Shown: positions 50,752 through 59,776, counted from the stretch's first letter. The stretch is DNA of 64,000 nucleotides from JANQPX01 sp965204405 (GCA_965204405.1 CBDBEN010000005.1:1-64000), one strand, 5' to 3'. Numbers and translations: made by a program. Notes: a model not told the origin generated them from the sequence alone.

Positions 50752-51918
50752 ATGACCGGATGCATCGTCGGCTGGAGCCACACGCCCTTCGGCAAGCAAG
50801 AAAATGAGGATGTTGAAAGCCTGATCGTCGAGGTTGCCGCAGACGCAGTTGCGGATGCAGGGATCGAGCCTGGCGATGTTGATGAAATCGTACTCGGTCA
50901 TTTTGGCGGTGGTTTCGCGGGCCAGGGCTTTACGAGTTCGCTGGTTCTGCAGGCGGACGACCGTTGGCGCTTCAAGCCGGCGACTCGCGTCGAGAACGCT
51001 TGTGCCACCGGTTCGGCGGCGGTCCACCAGGGGCTGAAGTCGATCCAGGCCGGCGCGGCCCGATTTGTCCTGGCGGTCGGTGTTGAGAAGATGACGGATC
51101 TACCCGGCTCCGAGATTCCCAAGGCCTTGCTGACCGCGGCCTATCTGAAGGAAGAATCCGAGATCGAAGGTGGTTTTGCAGGGGTCTTCGGGCAAATCGC
51201 CCAGCGCTATTTTCAGCGTCATGGCGATCAGAGTGATGCGCTGGCGGCCATCGCTGCCAAGAATCACAAAAACGGCTGCGCCAACCCGCTTGCCCAGATG
51301 CAAAAGGACCTGGGCGTCGAATTTTGCCGAAACGTCTCCGACAAGAACCCGCTGGTCGCAGGTCCACTGAAGCGCACCGACTGCTCTTTGGTTTCCGACG
51401 GTGCCGCCGCTGTGGTACTGACCGATGTCGACACCGCCCTTTCGATGAACAAGGCCGTGGTCTTCCGTGCTGCCGTCCAGGTCAATGATTTTCTCCCGAT
51501 GAGCAAGCGCGACGTCATCTTGTTCGAAGGCTGCGAGGCGGCGTGGCGCCGCGCTTTGGACACGAGCAGATTGAACCTGGATGACCTCGATTTCGTCGAG
51601 ACTCATGATTGTTTCACCATTGCCGAGCTTCTCGAATATGAGGCCATGGGACTGACATCCCGTGGGGAGGGCGCGCGTGCCATCCTGGAAGGCTGGACCG
51701 AGAAGAGTGGGAAGTTACCGGTCAATCCTTCCGGCGGGCTGAAGGCCAAGGGACATCCGATCGGTGCCACCGGCGTCTCCATGCACGCACTGACCGCCAT
51801 GCAGCTCACCGGCAGTGCTGGCGGCATGCAGGTCAGAAACGCCAAGCTCGGCGGCATCTTCAATATGGGCGGCGCTGCTGTCGCCAACTACGTATCCATC
51901 CTCGAACCTCTTCGCTAG
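50752..51918 (+). CDS. Thiolase family protein (acetyl-CoA acetyltransferase / SCP-x-like)
   Basis: A 388-residue enzyme starting MTGCIVGWSHTPFGKQENED at 50752, with GGAG upstream; the longer reading begins inside the IS5 repeat. The nucleophilic Cys is in ATRVENACATGSAAVHQGLK. The other catalytic parts are in VETHDCFTIAELLEYEAMGL and NPSGGLKAKGHPIGATGVSM (catalytic His). The C-terminal Cys-G of typical beta-ketothiolases is replaced by GGAAVANYVSI. The H-D-C-F motif and the missing C-terminal Cys put it with the SCP2-type thiolases rather than PhaA. It may act in acyl-CoA breakdown. The TAG stop overlaps the left end of a palindromic repeat. Confidence 0.92.
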   Translation: MTGCIVGWSHTPFGKQENEDVESLIVEVAADAVADAGIEPGDVDEIVLGHFGGGFAGQGFTSSLVLQADDRWRFKPATRVENACATGSAAVHQGLKSIQAGAARFVLAVGVEKMTDLPGSEIPKALLTAAYLKEESEIEGGFAGVFGQIAQRYFQRHGDQSDALAAIAAKNHKNGCANPLAQMQKDLGVEFCRNVSDKNPLVAGPLKRTDCSLVSDGAAAVVLTDVDTALSMNKAVVFRAAVQVNDFLPMSKRDVILFEGCEAAWRRALDTSRLNLDDLDFVETHDCFTIAELLEYEAMGLTSRGEGARAILEGWTEKSGKLPVNPSGGLKAKGHPIGATGVSMHALTAMQLTGSAGGMQVRNAKLGGIFNMGGAAVANYVSILEPLR

Positions 51919-52042
51919 GGCGCTTTTCGATCTTGTGAAGGCAACACCATCCCGCTCCCCTCCCAACTACCCGCAGGTCCCGACCATATCGGGCCGTTAC
52001 GAGGGGGAGCGGGATGGTTCCGTTTGATCGGAAAACGCTCTA
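51916..52042. repeat. Palindromic MITE-like repeat after the thiolase gene
   Basis: The best-preserved copy. It begins TAGGGCGCTTTTCGATCTTG at the thiolase stop and ends GTTTGATCGGAAAACGCTC before TA at 52041-52042. The arms ACCATCCCGCTCCCCTCCCA and GAGGGGGAGCGGGATGGTTC pair around a GACCATATCGGG centre. The right terminus, read in reverse, is TTAGAGCGTTTTCCGATCAA, close to the right end of the IS630 element at 14.5 kb. Confidence 0.85.
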
Positions 52043-52113
52043 ACAGTTGGCCGCTGTCATCGGTGTGGTGTCTGATTGCGGGAGAGTGAGGGAGATGTCG
52101 TGGGGAGGGTAGC

Positions 52114-53292
52114 TTGACAGAGCTAGGCAGGGCGCGACTCGGCACGAGCCTTGTTTTTTTCATCTGCGGTATCGGCCACGGCACCTGGGCGCCGAGGCTT
52201 GCCGACATCAAGGAAAAGATCGGCGCAAGCGACGGCCATCTCGGGCTGGCTCTCCTAATGCTCGGCATAGGTGCCCTGATCGCCATGCCGGTGACCGGCA
52301 TGTTGGTCGGCCGCATCGGCAGCCGAGGCATGAGCACGATGACGGCCGCGGCCCACGGCCTCGCCTTTCCGCTTATGGCGTTTGCCTGGGACTGGATCAG
52401 CCTCGGCGCTGCGATGCTGCTCTACGGTCTTGCGATTGCCAGCCTCGATGTTGCCATGAATGTACAGGCGACCGAGATCGAAGAACGCTGTGGACGCCCG
52501 ATCATGTCGTCCTTTCATGGAATTTACAGCGTCGGCGACATGGCGGGCGCGCTGTTGACAGCCTTGGCGGCGACCTACGCATTCGGTCTAGGTGCTCATT
52601 TCATGATCGCGGCGGGCGTGCTCCTGCTAGCGGGCGTCGGCGGTTGCCGGCTGATGATCTTTGCTCGAGACCAAGCGCAGGAGGACGCCCGTACGCCGGC
52701 GTTTGTCTGGCCGGGCGGTGTTCTGATCATCATTGGGCTGATCGCTTTTGCCGCGCTGCTGGCCGAAGGTTCGGTCGGTGACTGGAGCGCCGTTTATCTG
52801 AGCGACCACCAAGGCGCTGATACGCGGACGGCAGCCATTGCACTGACCGTCTTTGCTCTAGCCATGGCAATCATGCGTTTTCTCGGCGATCGGTTGGTCG
52901 CCCGTTTCGGCCCATTCGCGATGCTGCAGATCAGCGGGCTGCTGGCGGCAACCGGCTTGACGATAGCCCTTTTGACCCACGCGCCATCCATTGCAATTTT
53001 CGGCTATGGCATCGCCGGCTTAGGCATTGCCGTGCTGTTCCCGGTGGCGCTCTCGGTGGCGCCGACATTGAGCCGGATGAGCAAAGGTGCAGCGGTCGCA
53101 GCGGTTGCTACCCTGGGCTATGGCGGCTTCCTCGTCGGCCCACCGGTTATCGGTCTTTTGGCGGATCAGATAGGCCTGCCGCAAGCCCTCGGTTTGGTCG
53201 TCATACTGGCAGCTGCGATCGTGCCGCTTGCGCTGGTCGCCGCCAAACGGACGAGATCACGCAAGGCCATGATCAGAACGGATGTCGCTTAG
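52114..53292 (+). CDS. Major facilitator superfamily transporter (YbjJ-like)
   Basis: A 392-residue protein with 12 predicted membrane helices, starting at a TTG at 52114 preceded by GGGGAGGG. The N-terminal FFICGIGHGTWAPRLADIKE and LGLALLMLGIGALIAMPVTG, then ASLDVAMNVQATEIEERCGR and IMSSFHGIYSVGDMAGALLT, match the YbjJ group of the MFS, which is often annotated as efflux or as sugar transport-like. The cargo is unknown. The centre of the gene has a longer hydrophilic loop (ARDQAQEDARTPAFVWPG) between helices 6 and 7. It lies 71 bp past the palindromic repeat. Confidence 0.9.
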   Translation: MTELGRARLGTSLVFFICGIGHGTWAPRLADIKEKIGASDGHLGLALLMLGIGALIAMPVTGMLVGRIGSRGMSTMTAAAHGLAFPLMAFAWDWISLGAAMLLYGLAIASLDVAMNVQATEIEERCGRPIMSSFHGIYSVGDMAGALLTALAATYAFGLGAHFMIAAGVLLLAGVGGCRLMIFARDQAQEDARTPAFVWPGGVLIIIGLIAFAALLAEGSVGDWSAVYLSDHQGADTRTAAIALTVFALAMAIMRFLGDRLVARFGPFAMLQISGLLAATGLTIALLTHAPSIAIFGYGIAGLGIAVLFPVALSVAPTLSRMSKGAAVAAVATLGYGGFLVGPPVIGLLADQIGLPQALGLVVILAAAIVPLALVAAKRTRSRKAMIRTDVA

Positions 53293-53496
53293 CGGTATGA
53301 CCATATTATATCAACAGGCTTGGTATTTATGGGCACTCATCTGCCTGGCCATGGCTGCAAGAATATAAAATGCCAGGCGGTTTGCTATCCCGAAGGACTA
53401 GTCATGAGCTGATCCGGCGCGTTGGGGCTTGGCTGGTGGCAGAGCGTCATGGGTCCTTTGTGCATTGAACCAGTCGCGGTCAATTTGGAGCAGGAT

Positions 53497-54003
53497 ATGA
53501 CGGCACGATTTCTTTTCGGCGCAGCGGCGCTTGCCCTGATCACGTCGCCGGCGGCGGCGCTGGATATGGAGCGCTTCGAAGCCTTGGTCGGCAAGACGGT
53601 CGCGGCGATCGACAGCGAGCAGGTCGATGTCGAGGAACTCTACCGCTATCAGAACGAACTGATCGATCTTGGCATCAGCGGTGTCTATAGCTTTGCCAAC
53701 AGGAATGCCGACCATGCCGCCGCCATGGATTTCGTCGCGACCAGCGCCCAGAGCATGAAGGCTCTCAATTTGGTCGAGATCGAGACCGAATGGCATGAGG
53801 GCGGCGCCCTGAAAGCGGCCGGAATCGAAACTCAAGCTCTCTATGAAGACGACGAAGCAACGACCTACATGGAAGCCGTCATCCATCCGGCGACCGCCTA
53901 CATCGCCGTCCGGGCCTACGAGGTCACCGGCGACACGGACTATCTCGACCAGGTCAAGTTCGAACTCGAAGAAATTGTCGACCATTTCGAGGATATCAAA
54001 TAA
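53497..54003 (+). CDS. Secreted hypothetical protein
   Basis: A 168-residue protein starting MTARFLFGAAALALITSPAA at 53497, with a typical signal peptide ending PAAA-LD. The mature protein is acidic and predicted helical (QVDVEELYRYQNELIDLGIS, AMDFVATSAQSMKALNLVEI, DYLDQVKFELEEIVDHFEDI). No Cys or known catalytic motif is evident and the family was not recognised. A longer reading from 53422 has no signal peptide and is less likely. It stands alone, convergent with the ABC-ALDH fusion gene. Confidence 0.75.
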   Translation: MTARFLFGAAALALITSPAAALDMERFEALVGKTVAAIDSEQVDVEELYRYQNELIDLGISGVYSFANRNADHAAAMDFVATSAQSMKALNLVEIETEWHEGGALKAAGIETQALYEDDEATTYMEAVIHPATAYIAVRAYEVTGDTDYLDQVKFELEEIVDHFEDIK

Positions 54004-54094
54004 TACTGGCAAGAAGGTGGGTAGATCAAATTGGCTGCCTGACGGCATCAATACCTTCATTCTTTGTTAATTTTCTTACGAGATAAAAGATTTC

Positions 54095-54176
54095 TGGTCC
54101 ATGTGATCCTGCGAGTCCGAGCCTCGCGCGCCCATCTTTTTTAAGCGGGGGGATTTGCAGGGTCGCATGGACCGGA
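54095..54176. repeat. Second palindromic repeat family, copy 2
   Basis: TGGTCCATGTGATCCTGCGA at the left pairs with GGGTCGCATGGACCGG at the right, the same arms as at 30620-30702. The centre has diverged and carries a run of six T residues. It lies between the convergent genes ending at 54003 and 54486. Confidence 0.65.
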
Positions 54177-54264
54177 AAATGCAGACTGCAGGGAAAAGAC
54201 TAACTTTTGGTTACGGCTATCGCCCTCAGAGGTGTATCTTGGAAGGGGCGAATTCATACCGAGC

Positions 54265-54385
54265 CGCATGGAACCTGGCCCTTCCCCTTTTCCTGCCTAA
54301 CCACACCAGGCATACCGACCATAGTGGGGCACAGCAGGGGAACGCGGTGGGCTAGCGCATTTTCGGGATAGGTCGATCCCTAGTC
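54265..54385. repeat. Decayed palindromic MITE-like repeat
   Basis: GGCCCTTCCCCTTTTCCTGC, a GACCATAGTGGGG centre and CTAGCGCATTTTCGGG recall the TAGAGC-ended element family, but the arms no longer pair well and the ends are unclear. It also lies between convergent genes. Together with the repeat at 54095 it accounts for most of 54004-54485. Confidence 0.4.
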
Positions 54386-54485
54386 CACCCCCCCTCCGAT
54401 GGTTGGTGTAACCTGACCTGACGGCCTGCCGGCCCAGCATTTCGCTTACACATACAGATAACCGCTGGCCGGCGTCCCGGCCTGA

Positions 54486-57158
54486 TTAGCCGTGGCGGAT
54501 GGCGACGGTCTTCGTTGTGGAAAAGCCGTAAAGGGCCTCAAAGCCCTTTTCCCGGCCGAAACCGGAGCCTTTTACGCCGCCAAAGGGCAGTTCAACACCG
54601 CCGCCGGCACCGTAATTGTTGATGAAGACCTGACCGGTTCTGATCGCCCGTGCAAGGCGCATCTGGCGGCCGCCATCATTGGTCCAGACCCCCGCCACCA
54701 ACCCATAAGCGCTATCATTGGCGATGCGGACGGCCTCTTCCTCATCGCCAAAGCGGATAGCTGTCAGGACCGGGCCGAAGATTTCATCCTGTGCCAATAT
54801 GTGATCGGGGGCGACGTCGCCTAGAAGCACAGGCTTGACATAATACCCGTCGATCGGTGCATCCGTGGCGATTTCGCCTTCGGCAAGGACAGCGACGCCA
54901 TCGGCTCTTGCCCGCTTCAAATAACCTCCGATGCGTTTTTTCTGCGTCGAGTTGATGACCGGCCCGCAATCGAGGTCTAGCTCGGCAGGGCCGGCCTGGA
55001 GCTCGTTGAAACGCTCGGCGAGGTAGTAGACCAACTCGTCATAGATCTTGTTCTCGATCAGAACCCGGGATCCGGCGGAGCAGGTCTGCCCGGCATTCTG
55101 GATCGAGGCATTGACCAGGAAGGGCAGAGCGCTATCCAGATCGGCATCGGCGAACACCAGCTGTGGCGATTTACCGCCAAGCTCCAAGGTGACCGGGCAG
55201 CTATGACCGGCAGCAGCCTGCTGCACGCGCTTGCCGGTTTCGACCGAGCCGGTGAACGACATGTGGTCGATTCCAGGATGAGCGGCAAGGGCTGCCCCCG
55301 CCTCCTCGCCGAGACCGGTTACGATGTTCAGGACTCCGGGCGGCAGGCCGGCTTCCAGTGCAAGCTGACCGATCTCGAGGGCCGTGAGCGAGGCATCTTC
55401 GCCGGGTTTCAAGACACAGGCATTGCCCATGGCGAGGGCAGCGCCCACACTCCGGCCGATGATCTGCATCGGGTAGTTCCAGGGTACGATATGCCCGGTA
55501 ACGCCGTGGGGCTCCCTGAGTGTGAGCACGGTATAGCCATCATGGTAAGGAATGGTCTGGCCGTGGATCTTGTCGGCGGCACCGCCATAGAACTCGAAGT
55601 AGCGAGCAAGGGCTACCGCATCGGCTTTGGCCTGGCGAAGCGGCTTGCCCACGTCCTTGGCTTCAAGCCTGGACAGGTGATCGGCCTGTTCCAGCACGCG
55701 TTCCGCCAAGGCTGCCAGGATCCGTCCGCGTTCAAAGGCAGGCATCCTGCCCCAAGGGCCGTCCAAGGCACGATGGGCGGCAGTCACGGCCTGATTGATG
55801 TCGACGGAACTACCGCGTGCCAAGTGGCCGAAGACTTCACCGTCGCTTGGATTGACGACGTCGATCACGCCGCGGTTTGCGGCATCCAGCCAACGCCCAT
55901 CAATGAGATTCTGACCTTCGGCCAAGAGGCCGTCCGACGATCCGGCAGCTTGATCGACGTTTTCATCTTTCTCATTCGGTTCGTCGTCCTCGACCAAGGG
56001 CAGCGCGGTTTTGAGGCTGGAGATTTGCTGATGAAGGGCGGCGACGCTGTCCTCGGCAGCCATAACTTGCGCTGGGGCGATGGGCTCTTGAATTGTTGCT
56101 GGTTCTACGTGCTTTGACTGCTCGGGTGCTGGCGACGATTCGGCATCCGCCAACGGTAAGATTGATTTCAGATTGGAGATCTGTTGCTGCAGAGCTGCGG
56201 CGCTATCATCAGCCGCCATAGCAGGTGTTAGGATGGCAACCTCATCAACAGGTTCCGGCGGCAGCGTCGCTGCTTCTTCAGTCAGCAGGAGCTCAGCCGA
56301 CGAGATTGCTTCTGCGGCTTCGTCGGGTTCATCCTGGTTATCGTCGTCCTCTTCCTTCGTGATGGGGACCGGAATATCGAGGATCGACTCCAGCAATTCC
56401 TGGGTATAAGGGTGCTGCGGCTGGGCGAAGACATCGCCGGTGTCCCCCTGCTCGACGATCAGCCCGGCCTCCATGACCGCCAGGCGATCGGTGACATGGC
56501 GAACCACCGAGAGATCATGGCTGATGATGATGTAGGTCAGACGATAACGCTCCTGCAGATCCATCATCAAATTCAGAACCTGCGCCTGGACGGACACATC
56601 AAGCGCCGAGACCGGCTCGTCGGCGACGATCATGTCGGGCTTGGTAATCAGGGCACGGGCGATCGCGATGCGCTGGCGTTGCCCCCCGGAGAATTCATGG
56701 GGGAACTTATCCAGGTCGGCCGGCTTCAGCCCGACGGAGGTTAGGGCTTCGGTCGCCCTTGGCTCCCATTCGTCAGCGCCGATTTCATCCAGCAGGTCCA
56801 GCGGCTCGGTGACGATCTCCCGCACGGATTGCCGCGGGTCGAGCGAGCCGAAGGGGTCCTGGAACACCATCTGGACATGGCGACGCATCGCGCGCCGCTG
56901 CTGGGCAGGCAGGCTGAACAGGTTTTGCCCCATGAATCGGACGGACCCGGACGTCGGCTCTTCGAGCGCCAGAATTGCTTTGGCCAGGGTCGATTTGCCG
57001 GAACCGCTCTCGCCGACAATACCGAAGCTTTCCCCGGCATTGACGCTGAAGCTGACGCCTTTGAGGGCCTCTATGACAGGTTTCTTGGCAAAAAGACTGC
57101 GTCTTGGGCGCTCGTAGTGACGAACGAGGTTTTCGACTTTCAAGAGAGGTTCGCTCAA
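54486..57158 (-). CDS. Fusion of oligopeptide-type ABC transporter ATPase and aldehyde dehydrogenase
   Basis: An 890-residue protein. Residues 1-265 are an OppF/DppF-type ATPase with Walker A GESGSGKST (49-57), signature FSGGQRQRIAIARAL (156-170) and Walker B MIVADEP (176-182). Residues 266-415 form an acidic linker with two near-repeats (MAADDSAAALQQQISNLKSI and MAAEDSVAALHQQISSLKTA). Residues 416-890 are a complete NAD(P)-dependent aldehyde dehydrogenase with Asn561, Glu659 (LELGGKSP) and nucleophile Cys693 (NAGQTCSAGSR). The frame is open throughout with no stop at the domain junction. It overlaps the upstream OppD-like gene by four bases. No permease or binding protein is adjacent. The fusion is very unusual. 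Confidence 0.88.
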   Translation of the reverse strand: MSEPLLKVENLVRHYERPRRSLFAKKPVIEALKGVSFSVNAGESFGIVGESGSGKSTLAKAILALEEPTSGSVRFMGQNLFSLPAQQRRAMRRHVQMVFQDPFGSLDPRQSVREIVTEPLDLLDEIGADEWEPRATEALTSVGLKPADLDKFPHEFSGGQRQRIAIARALITKPDMIVADEPVSALDVSVQAQVLNLMMDLQERYRLTYIIISHDLSVVRHVTDRLAVMEAGLIVEQGDTGDVFAQPQHPYTQELLESILDIPVPITKEEDDDNQDEPDEAAEAISSAELLLTEEAATLPPEPVDEVAILTPAMAADDSAAALQQQISNLKSILPLADAESSPAPEQSKHVEPATIQEPIAPAQVMAAEDSVAALHQQISSLKTALPLVEDDEPNEKDENVDQAAGSSDGLLAEGQNLIDGRWLDAANRGVIDVVNPSDGEVFGHLARGSSVDINQAVTAAHRALDGPWGRMPAFERGRILAALAERVLEQADHLSRLEAKDVGKPLRQAKADAVALARYFEFYGGAADKIHGQTIPYHDGYTVLTLREPHGVTGHIVPWNYPMQIIGRSVGAALAMGNACVLKPGEDASLTALEIGQLALEAGLPPGVLNIVTGLGEEAGAALAAHPGIDHMSFTGSVETGKRVQQAAAGHSCPVTLELGGKSPQLVFADADLDSALPFLVNASIQNAGQTCSAGSRVLIENKIYDELVYYLAERFNELQAGPAELDLDCGPVINSTQKKRIGGYLKRARADGVAVLAEGEIATDAPIDGYYVKPVLLGDVAPDHILAQDEIFGPVLTAIRFGDEEEAVRIANDSAYGLVAGVWTNDGGRQMRLARAIRTGQVFINNYGAGGGVELPFGGVKGSGFGREKGFEALYGFSTTKTVAIRHG

Positions 57159-58168
57159 TGGACGAACTCCTTGGTACTTTCTGTCGTGATCGGGTGATGG
57201 CAGGCAGCTCTATGCTTGGATGCTATCGTGTCGAGAATGGGTTCCCGGCGCTGGCAATCGGCCTTGGCATAGCGGCAGCGTTCGCGGAACGCACAACCGC
57301 TGATCGGTTGGAAGGGATCCGGAACGATGCCTGGTATGGTCGGCAGCCTGTCCCTCTTGCTGGCGGGCTGGTCGCTCGCCGGTGCATGCTGGGGCATCGC
57401 CGCAAGCAGGCCTTCGGTATAGGGATGGGCCATATGCCGAAGCAGATGCAGCGTCGGTCCTTCCTCAACGATACGCCCGGCATACATGACCGCCATGCGC
57501 GATGTCGTTTTTGCAATCACGCCGAGATCGTGGCTGATCATGATCAGCGCCATTCCGCTATCCTCGGCGAGCTTGGTGATTAGATCCAGAATGTCGATCT
57601 GGATTGTTGCATCGAGGGCTGTGGTCGGTTCGTCTGCGATCAGTAGATCCGGCGCGCACGCAAGGGCGATCGCGATCATCACCCGCTGGCGCTGACCGCC
57701 CGAGAGCTGGTGAGGAAAGAGCGCAGGTGACACCTGATCCGGATTCAGGCCGACCTTATGCAGAAGGTCCCCGGCTCGGGTAAGGGCGTCCCTTCGGCCC
57801 AGGCCAAGATGCAGGCGCGGCCCCTCGGCGATCTGATCCCCGATCGACTGCACGGGATTGAGCGCGCTCATCGGTTCCTGAAAGATCATCGCGATCCGAC
57901 GCCCGCGGAGCGTACAAAGCTTTTCCTCACCGGCCTCAAGCAGATCAGCGCCATCGAAGAGAAGACTGCCGAAAGCGCGCCCGGCAGCCGGCAGCAGACC
58001 CATGACCGTCAGCGCCATCATGGACTTACCGGATCCGCTTTCCCCGACAATGCCGAGCCGTTCGCCAGGCGACAATTCGAGGCTCACATCGTTCAGGATT
58101 CTGGCCTGACCAGACGGAGTCTCGATCGCCACGTTCAAATCTTTGATATCGAGCAAGGCTGCCGTCAT
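57155..58168 (-). CDS. Oligopeptide-type ABC transporter ATPase (OppD/DppD-like)
   Basis: A protein of about 337 residues starting MTAALLDIKDLNVAIETPSG. Walker A is GESGSGKSM, the signature LSGGQRQRVMIAIALACAPD, and Walker B LLIADEPTTALD. The C-terminal oligo_HPY domain has Cys ligands (SGCAFRERCRYAKADC, HRAACHHP) as in DppD/OppD, which bind an Fe-S cluster in some members. A longer start at 58243 adds a poor N-terminus. It pairs with the downstream ATPase-ALDH fusion as the usual D and F ATPases, but membrane subunits are missing here. Confidence 0.92.
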   Translation of the reverse strand: MTAALLDIKDLNVAIETPSGQARILNDVSLELSPGERLGIVGESGSGKSMMALTVMGLLPAAGRAFGSLLFDGADLLEAGEEKLCTLRGRRIAMIFQEPMSALNPVQSIGDQIAEGPRLHLGLGRRDALTRAGDLLHKVGLNPDQVSPALFPHQLSGGQRQRVMIAIALACAPDLLIADEPTTALDATIQIDILDLITKLAEDSGMALIMISHDLGVIAKTTSRMAVMYAGRIVEEGPTLHLLRHMAHPYTEGLLAAMPQHAPASDQPASKRDRLPTIPGIVPDPFQPISGCAFRERCRYAKADCQRREPILDTIASKHRAACHHPITTESTKEFVH

Positions 58169-58646
58169 TGCTGCTTCGGCTGAAAAAAAGACTGGAGAGC
58201 TGGATTGCTCAGACCGTCCGGCATTTCCATGGGCAAGGCTCATTCAACTTAGGCGTTGCCCAAAAGCAAGCCAACTATAGCGACTTGGCGATATCGCCAA
58301 ACGCAAATCTCCAGCGCTGCCCACAAGAAAATGGAAAAGGGCGGCCAAGGATATTATCGTTTTCATAAAGAGACGTCCTCAATCGATATCGCAGGCGCGC
58401 CGGACGGTCTTGCCACCGTTTCCGTTCAGGTTTAGCGCGTTTGGCGTCATTAGGCCAAGCCCGGCTTGTGGTTTTTTTCAAGGCAGCGGCTGGTGTGAAA
58501 GCCTATTATGCGGGCTGGAATCTGGAATACTGATCTGACGATGCCCCAGCGCCGTGAGCTGTCTGCTCATGCTTGGGGTGCGTTGCCGGCAATGTTGTGA
58601 TACGGCCATTCTGCCTTCCACATGCTGCAAAGGGTTGTTAGGCACA
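58169..58646. other. Intergenic region, promoter side of two divergent genes
   Basis: No credible gene was seen. A short minus-strand frame at 58275-58481 is rich in Arg and Lys and has no family. The region must contain promoters for the ABC ATPase gene (minus) and the nuclease gene (plus). Confidence 0.4.
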
Positions 58647-59264
58647 GTGACCATCGATCAAATTGCTCGAGAGCTTCGCGTGCTAGGGCGCTGGATTGGC
58701 GATGCTGCGCTTTGGCTTTTCGATGCGGTCAGCGTAATAGCGGGCTATGTGACCCGGGATCACCTCGAAGGCGCCCTGGTGATGACTGTGATTTTCCTAG
58801 GGCCCTCACTGATCATTGGGCTTTTCAGCGGATTTTGGGAGGGACTGCGGATCGAATGGCAGCAGTTTCGCGAGCTTCCACGTGTCATCGACGGCGACAC
58901 GATCGAAATCCGCGGCCAGAGCATTCGGCTATTTGCGGTCGACACGCCCGAATTGGGTCAACCCTGGTGGGACGACAGTGGGCAGCATCAAGACGCTGGC
59001 CATCTGGCGAAGGAGGCGCTGGAGCAGCTAGTGAAGGGCAAGCGGCTCAGCGTTCGTGTGCTGCGCGAAGGCAAATATCGGCGCTCCATTGCCATTGTCA
59101 GGGTTGATGGACGGGATATCGGACGGGCGATGGTCAAGAGGGGGTTCGGCTTCGCCTCGCCGGGAAGCAATCGCTATCGCCGGGCACAGGCCGCGGCAAA
59201 GAAGAGCGGGAAGGGGTTTTGGCGCGGCGAACTGCAGATGCCCTGGGACTATCGCGCCGCATAA
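58647..59264 (+). CDS. Membrane-anchored thermonuclease (SNase-like) family protein
   Basis: A protein of about 205 residues, probably from the GTG at 58647; a longer reading from 58554 has a Cys-rich poor N-terminus. An N-terminal membrane helix (ALVMTVIFLGPSLIIGLFSG) is followed by a staphylococcal-nuclease-like domain: LPRVIDGDTIEIRGQSIRLF, VDTPELGQPWWDDSGQHQDA and VRVLREGKYRRSIAIVRVDG. The acidic metal ligands (Asp of D-G-D-T, Asp of V-D-T-P-E) are present. The family cleaves DNA or RNA at the cell surface or in the periplasm. The tail WRGELQMPWDYRAA is typical of alphaproteobacterial members. Confidence 0.88.
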   Translation: MTIDQIARELRVLGRWIGDAALWLFDAVSVIAGYVTRDHLEGALVMTVIFLGPSLIIGLFSGFWEGLRIEWQQFRELPRVIDGDTIEIRGQSIRLFAVDTPELGQPWWDDSGQHQDAGHLAKEALEQLVKGKRLSVRVLREGKYRRSIAIVRVDGRDIGRAMVKRGFGFASPGSNRYRRAQAAAKKSGKGFWRGELQMPWDYRAA

Positions 59265-59305
59265 TTGTTGCCGCATTGCTCAGGGGGTTTCGGCCCGCTC
59301 CTGCA

Positions 59306-59776
59306 CTAACCGGAGAAAGCCGCACGCACCGGCAATCCTTTCCAGGGTTTGATCGATCTGAGCTCGAAGAACGATCGCATGCTGGAAACCCCGGGCAGGT
59401 TGGCCAGCACATGACGATGGATCCGATCATAGTCCTGAACGTCCCGCGCTGCGATGCGCAAAATGTAGTCGGATGTCCCTGTGGTCAACTTGCACTCCAG
59501 GATCTCGTCGCGATGCATGACGGCCCTCTCAAATGCCTCGAGCGCTGCTTGTCCCTGTGAGTTCAGCGAGATCTCGACCAGCACTTCGATCGCCAGCCCA
59601 AGCGCTTTCGGGTTCAGCCTGGCACCATAGCCTTCGATGACGCCGCCGTTTTCCAGGAGTTTGATCCGCCGATGGCAGGCGGACAGCGAGAGGCCGGCTT
59701 TCGATGCAACATCCGCCATAGGCTGCTGGGAGTTGGCCTGCAGTTCGGTCAGGATAGCGAGATCAATTCGGTCCAT
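59306..59776 (-). CDS. Lrp/AsnC-family transcriptional regulator
   Basis: A 156-residue regulator. The winged helix-turn-helix (MDRIDLAILTELQANSQQPM, KAGLSLSACHRRIKLLENGG) is followed by the RAM/AsnC ligand-binding domain (EILECKLTTGTSDYILRIAA). It is divergent from the alanine dehydrogenase gene, with 138 bp between. This is the classic arrangement of an AldR-type activator of ald, responding to alanine or related amino acids. The promoter region is AT-rich with ATTATCTGGCCAATGATAGG, which contains a partial inverted repeat. Confidence 0.93.
   Translation of the reverse strand: MDRIDLAILTELQANSQQPMADVASKAGLSLSACHRRIKLLENGGVIEGYGARLNPKALGLAIEVLVEISLNSQGQAALEAFERAVMHRDEILECKLTTGTSDYILRIAARDVQDYDRIHRHVLANLPGVSSMRSFFELRSIKPWKGLPVRAAFSG

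Noticed and set aside
54486..57158. The ABC-ALDH protein as two separate genes
   Set aside because: No stop codon separates the domains, and no convincing ribosome site plus start codon was noticed at the aldehyde dehydrogenase start.
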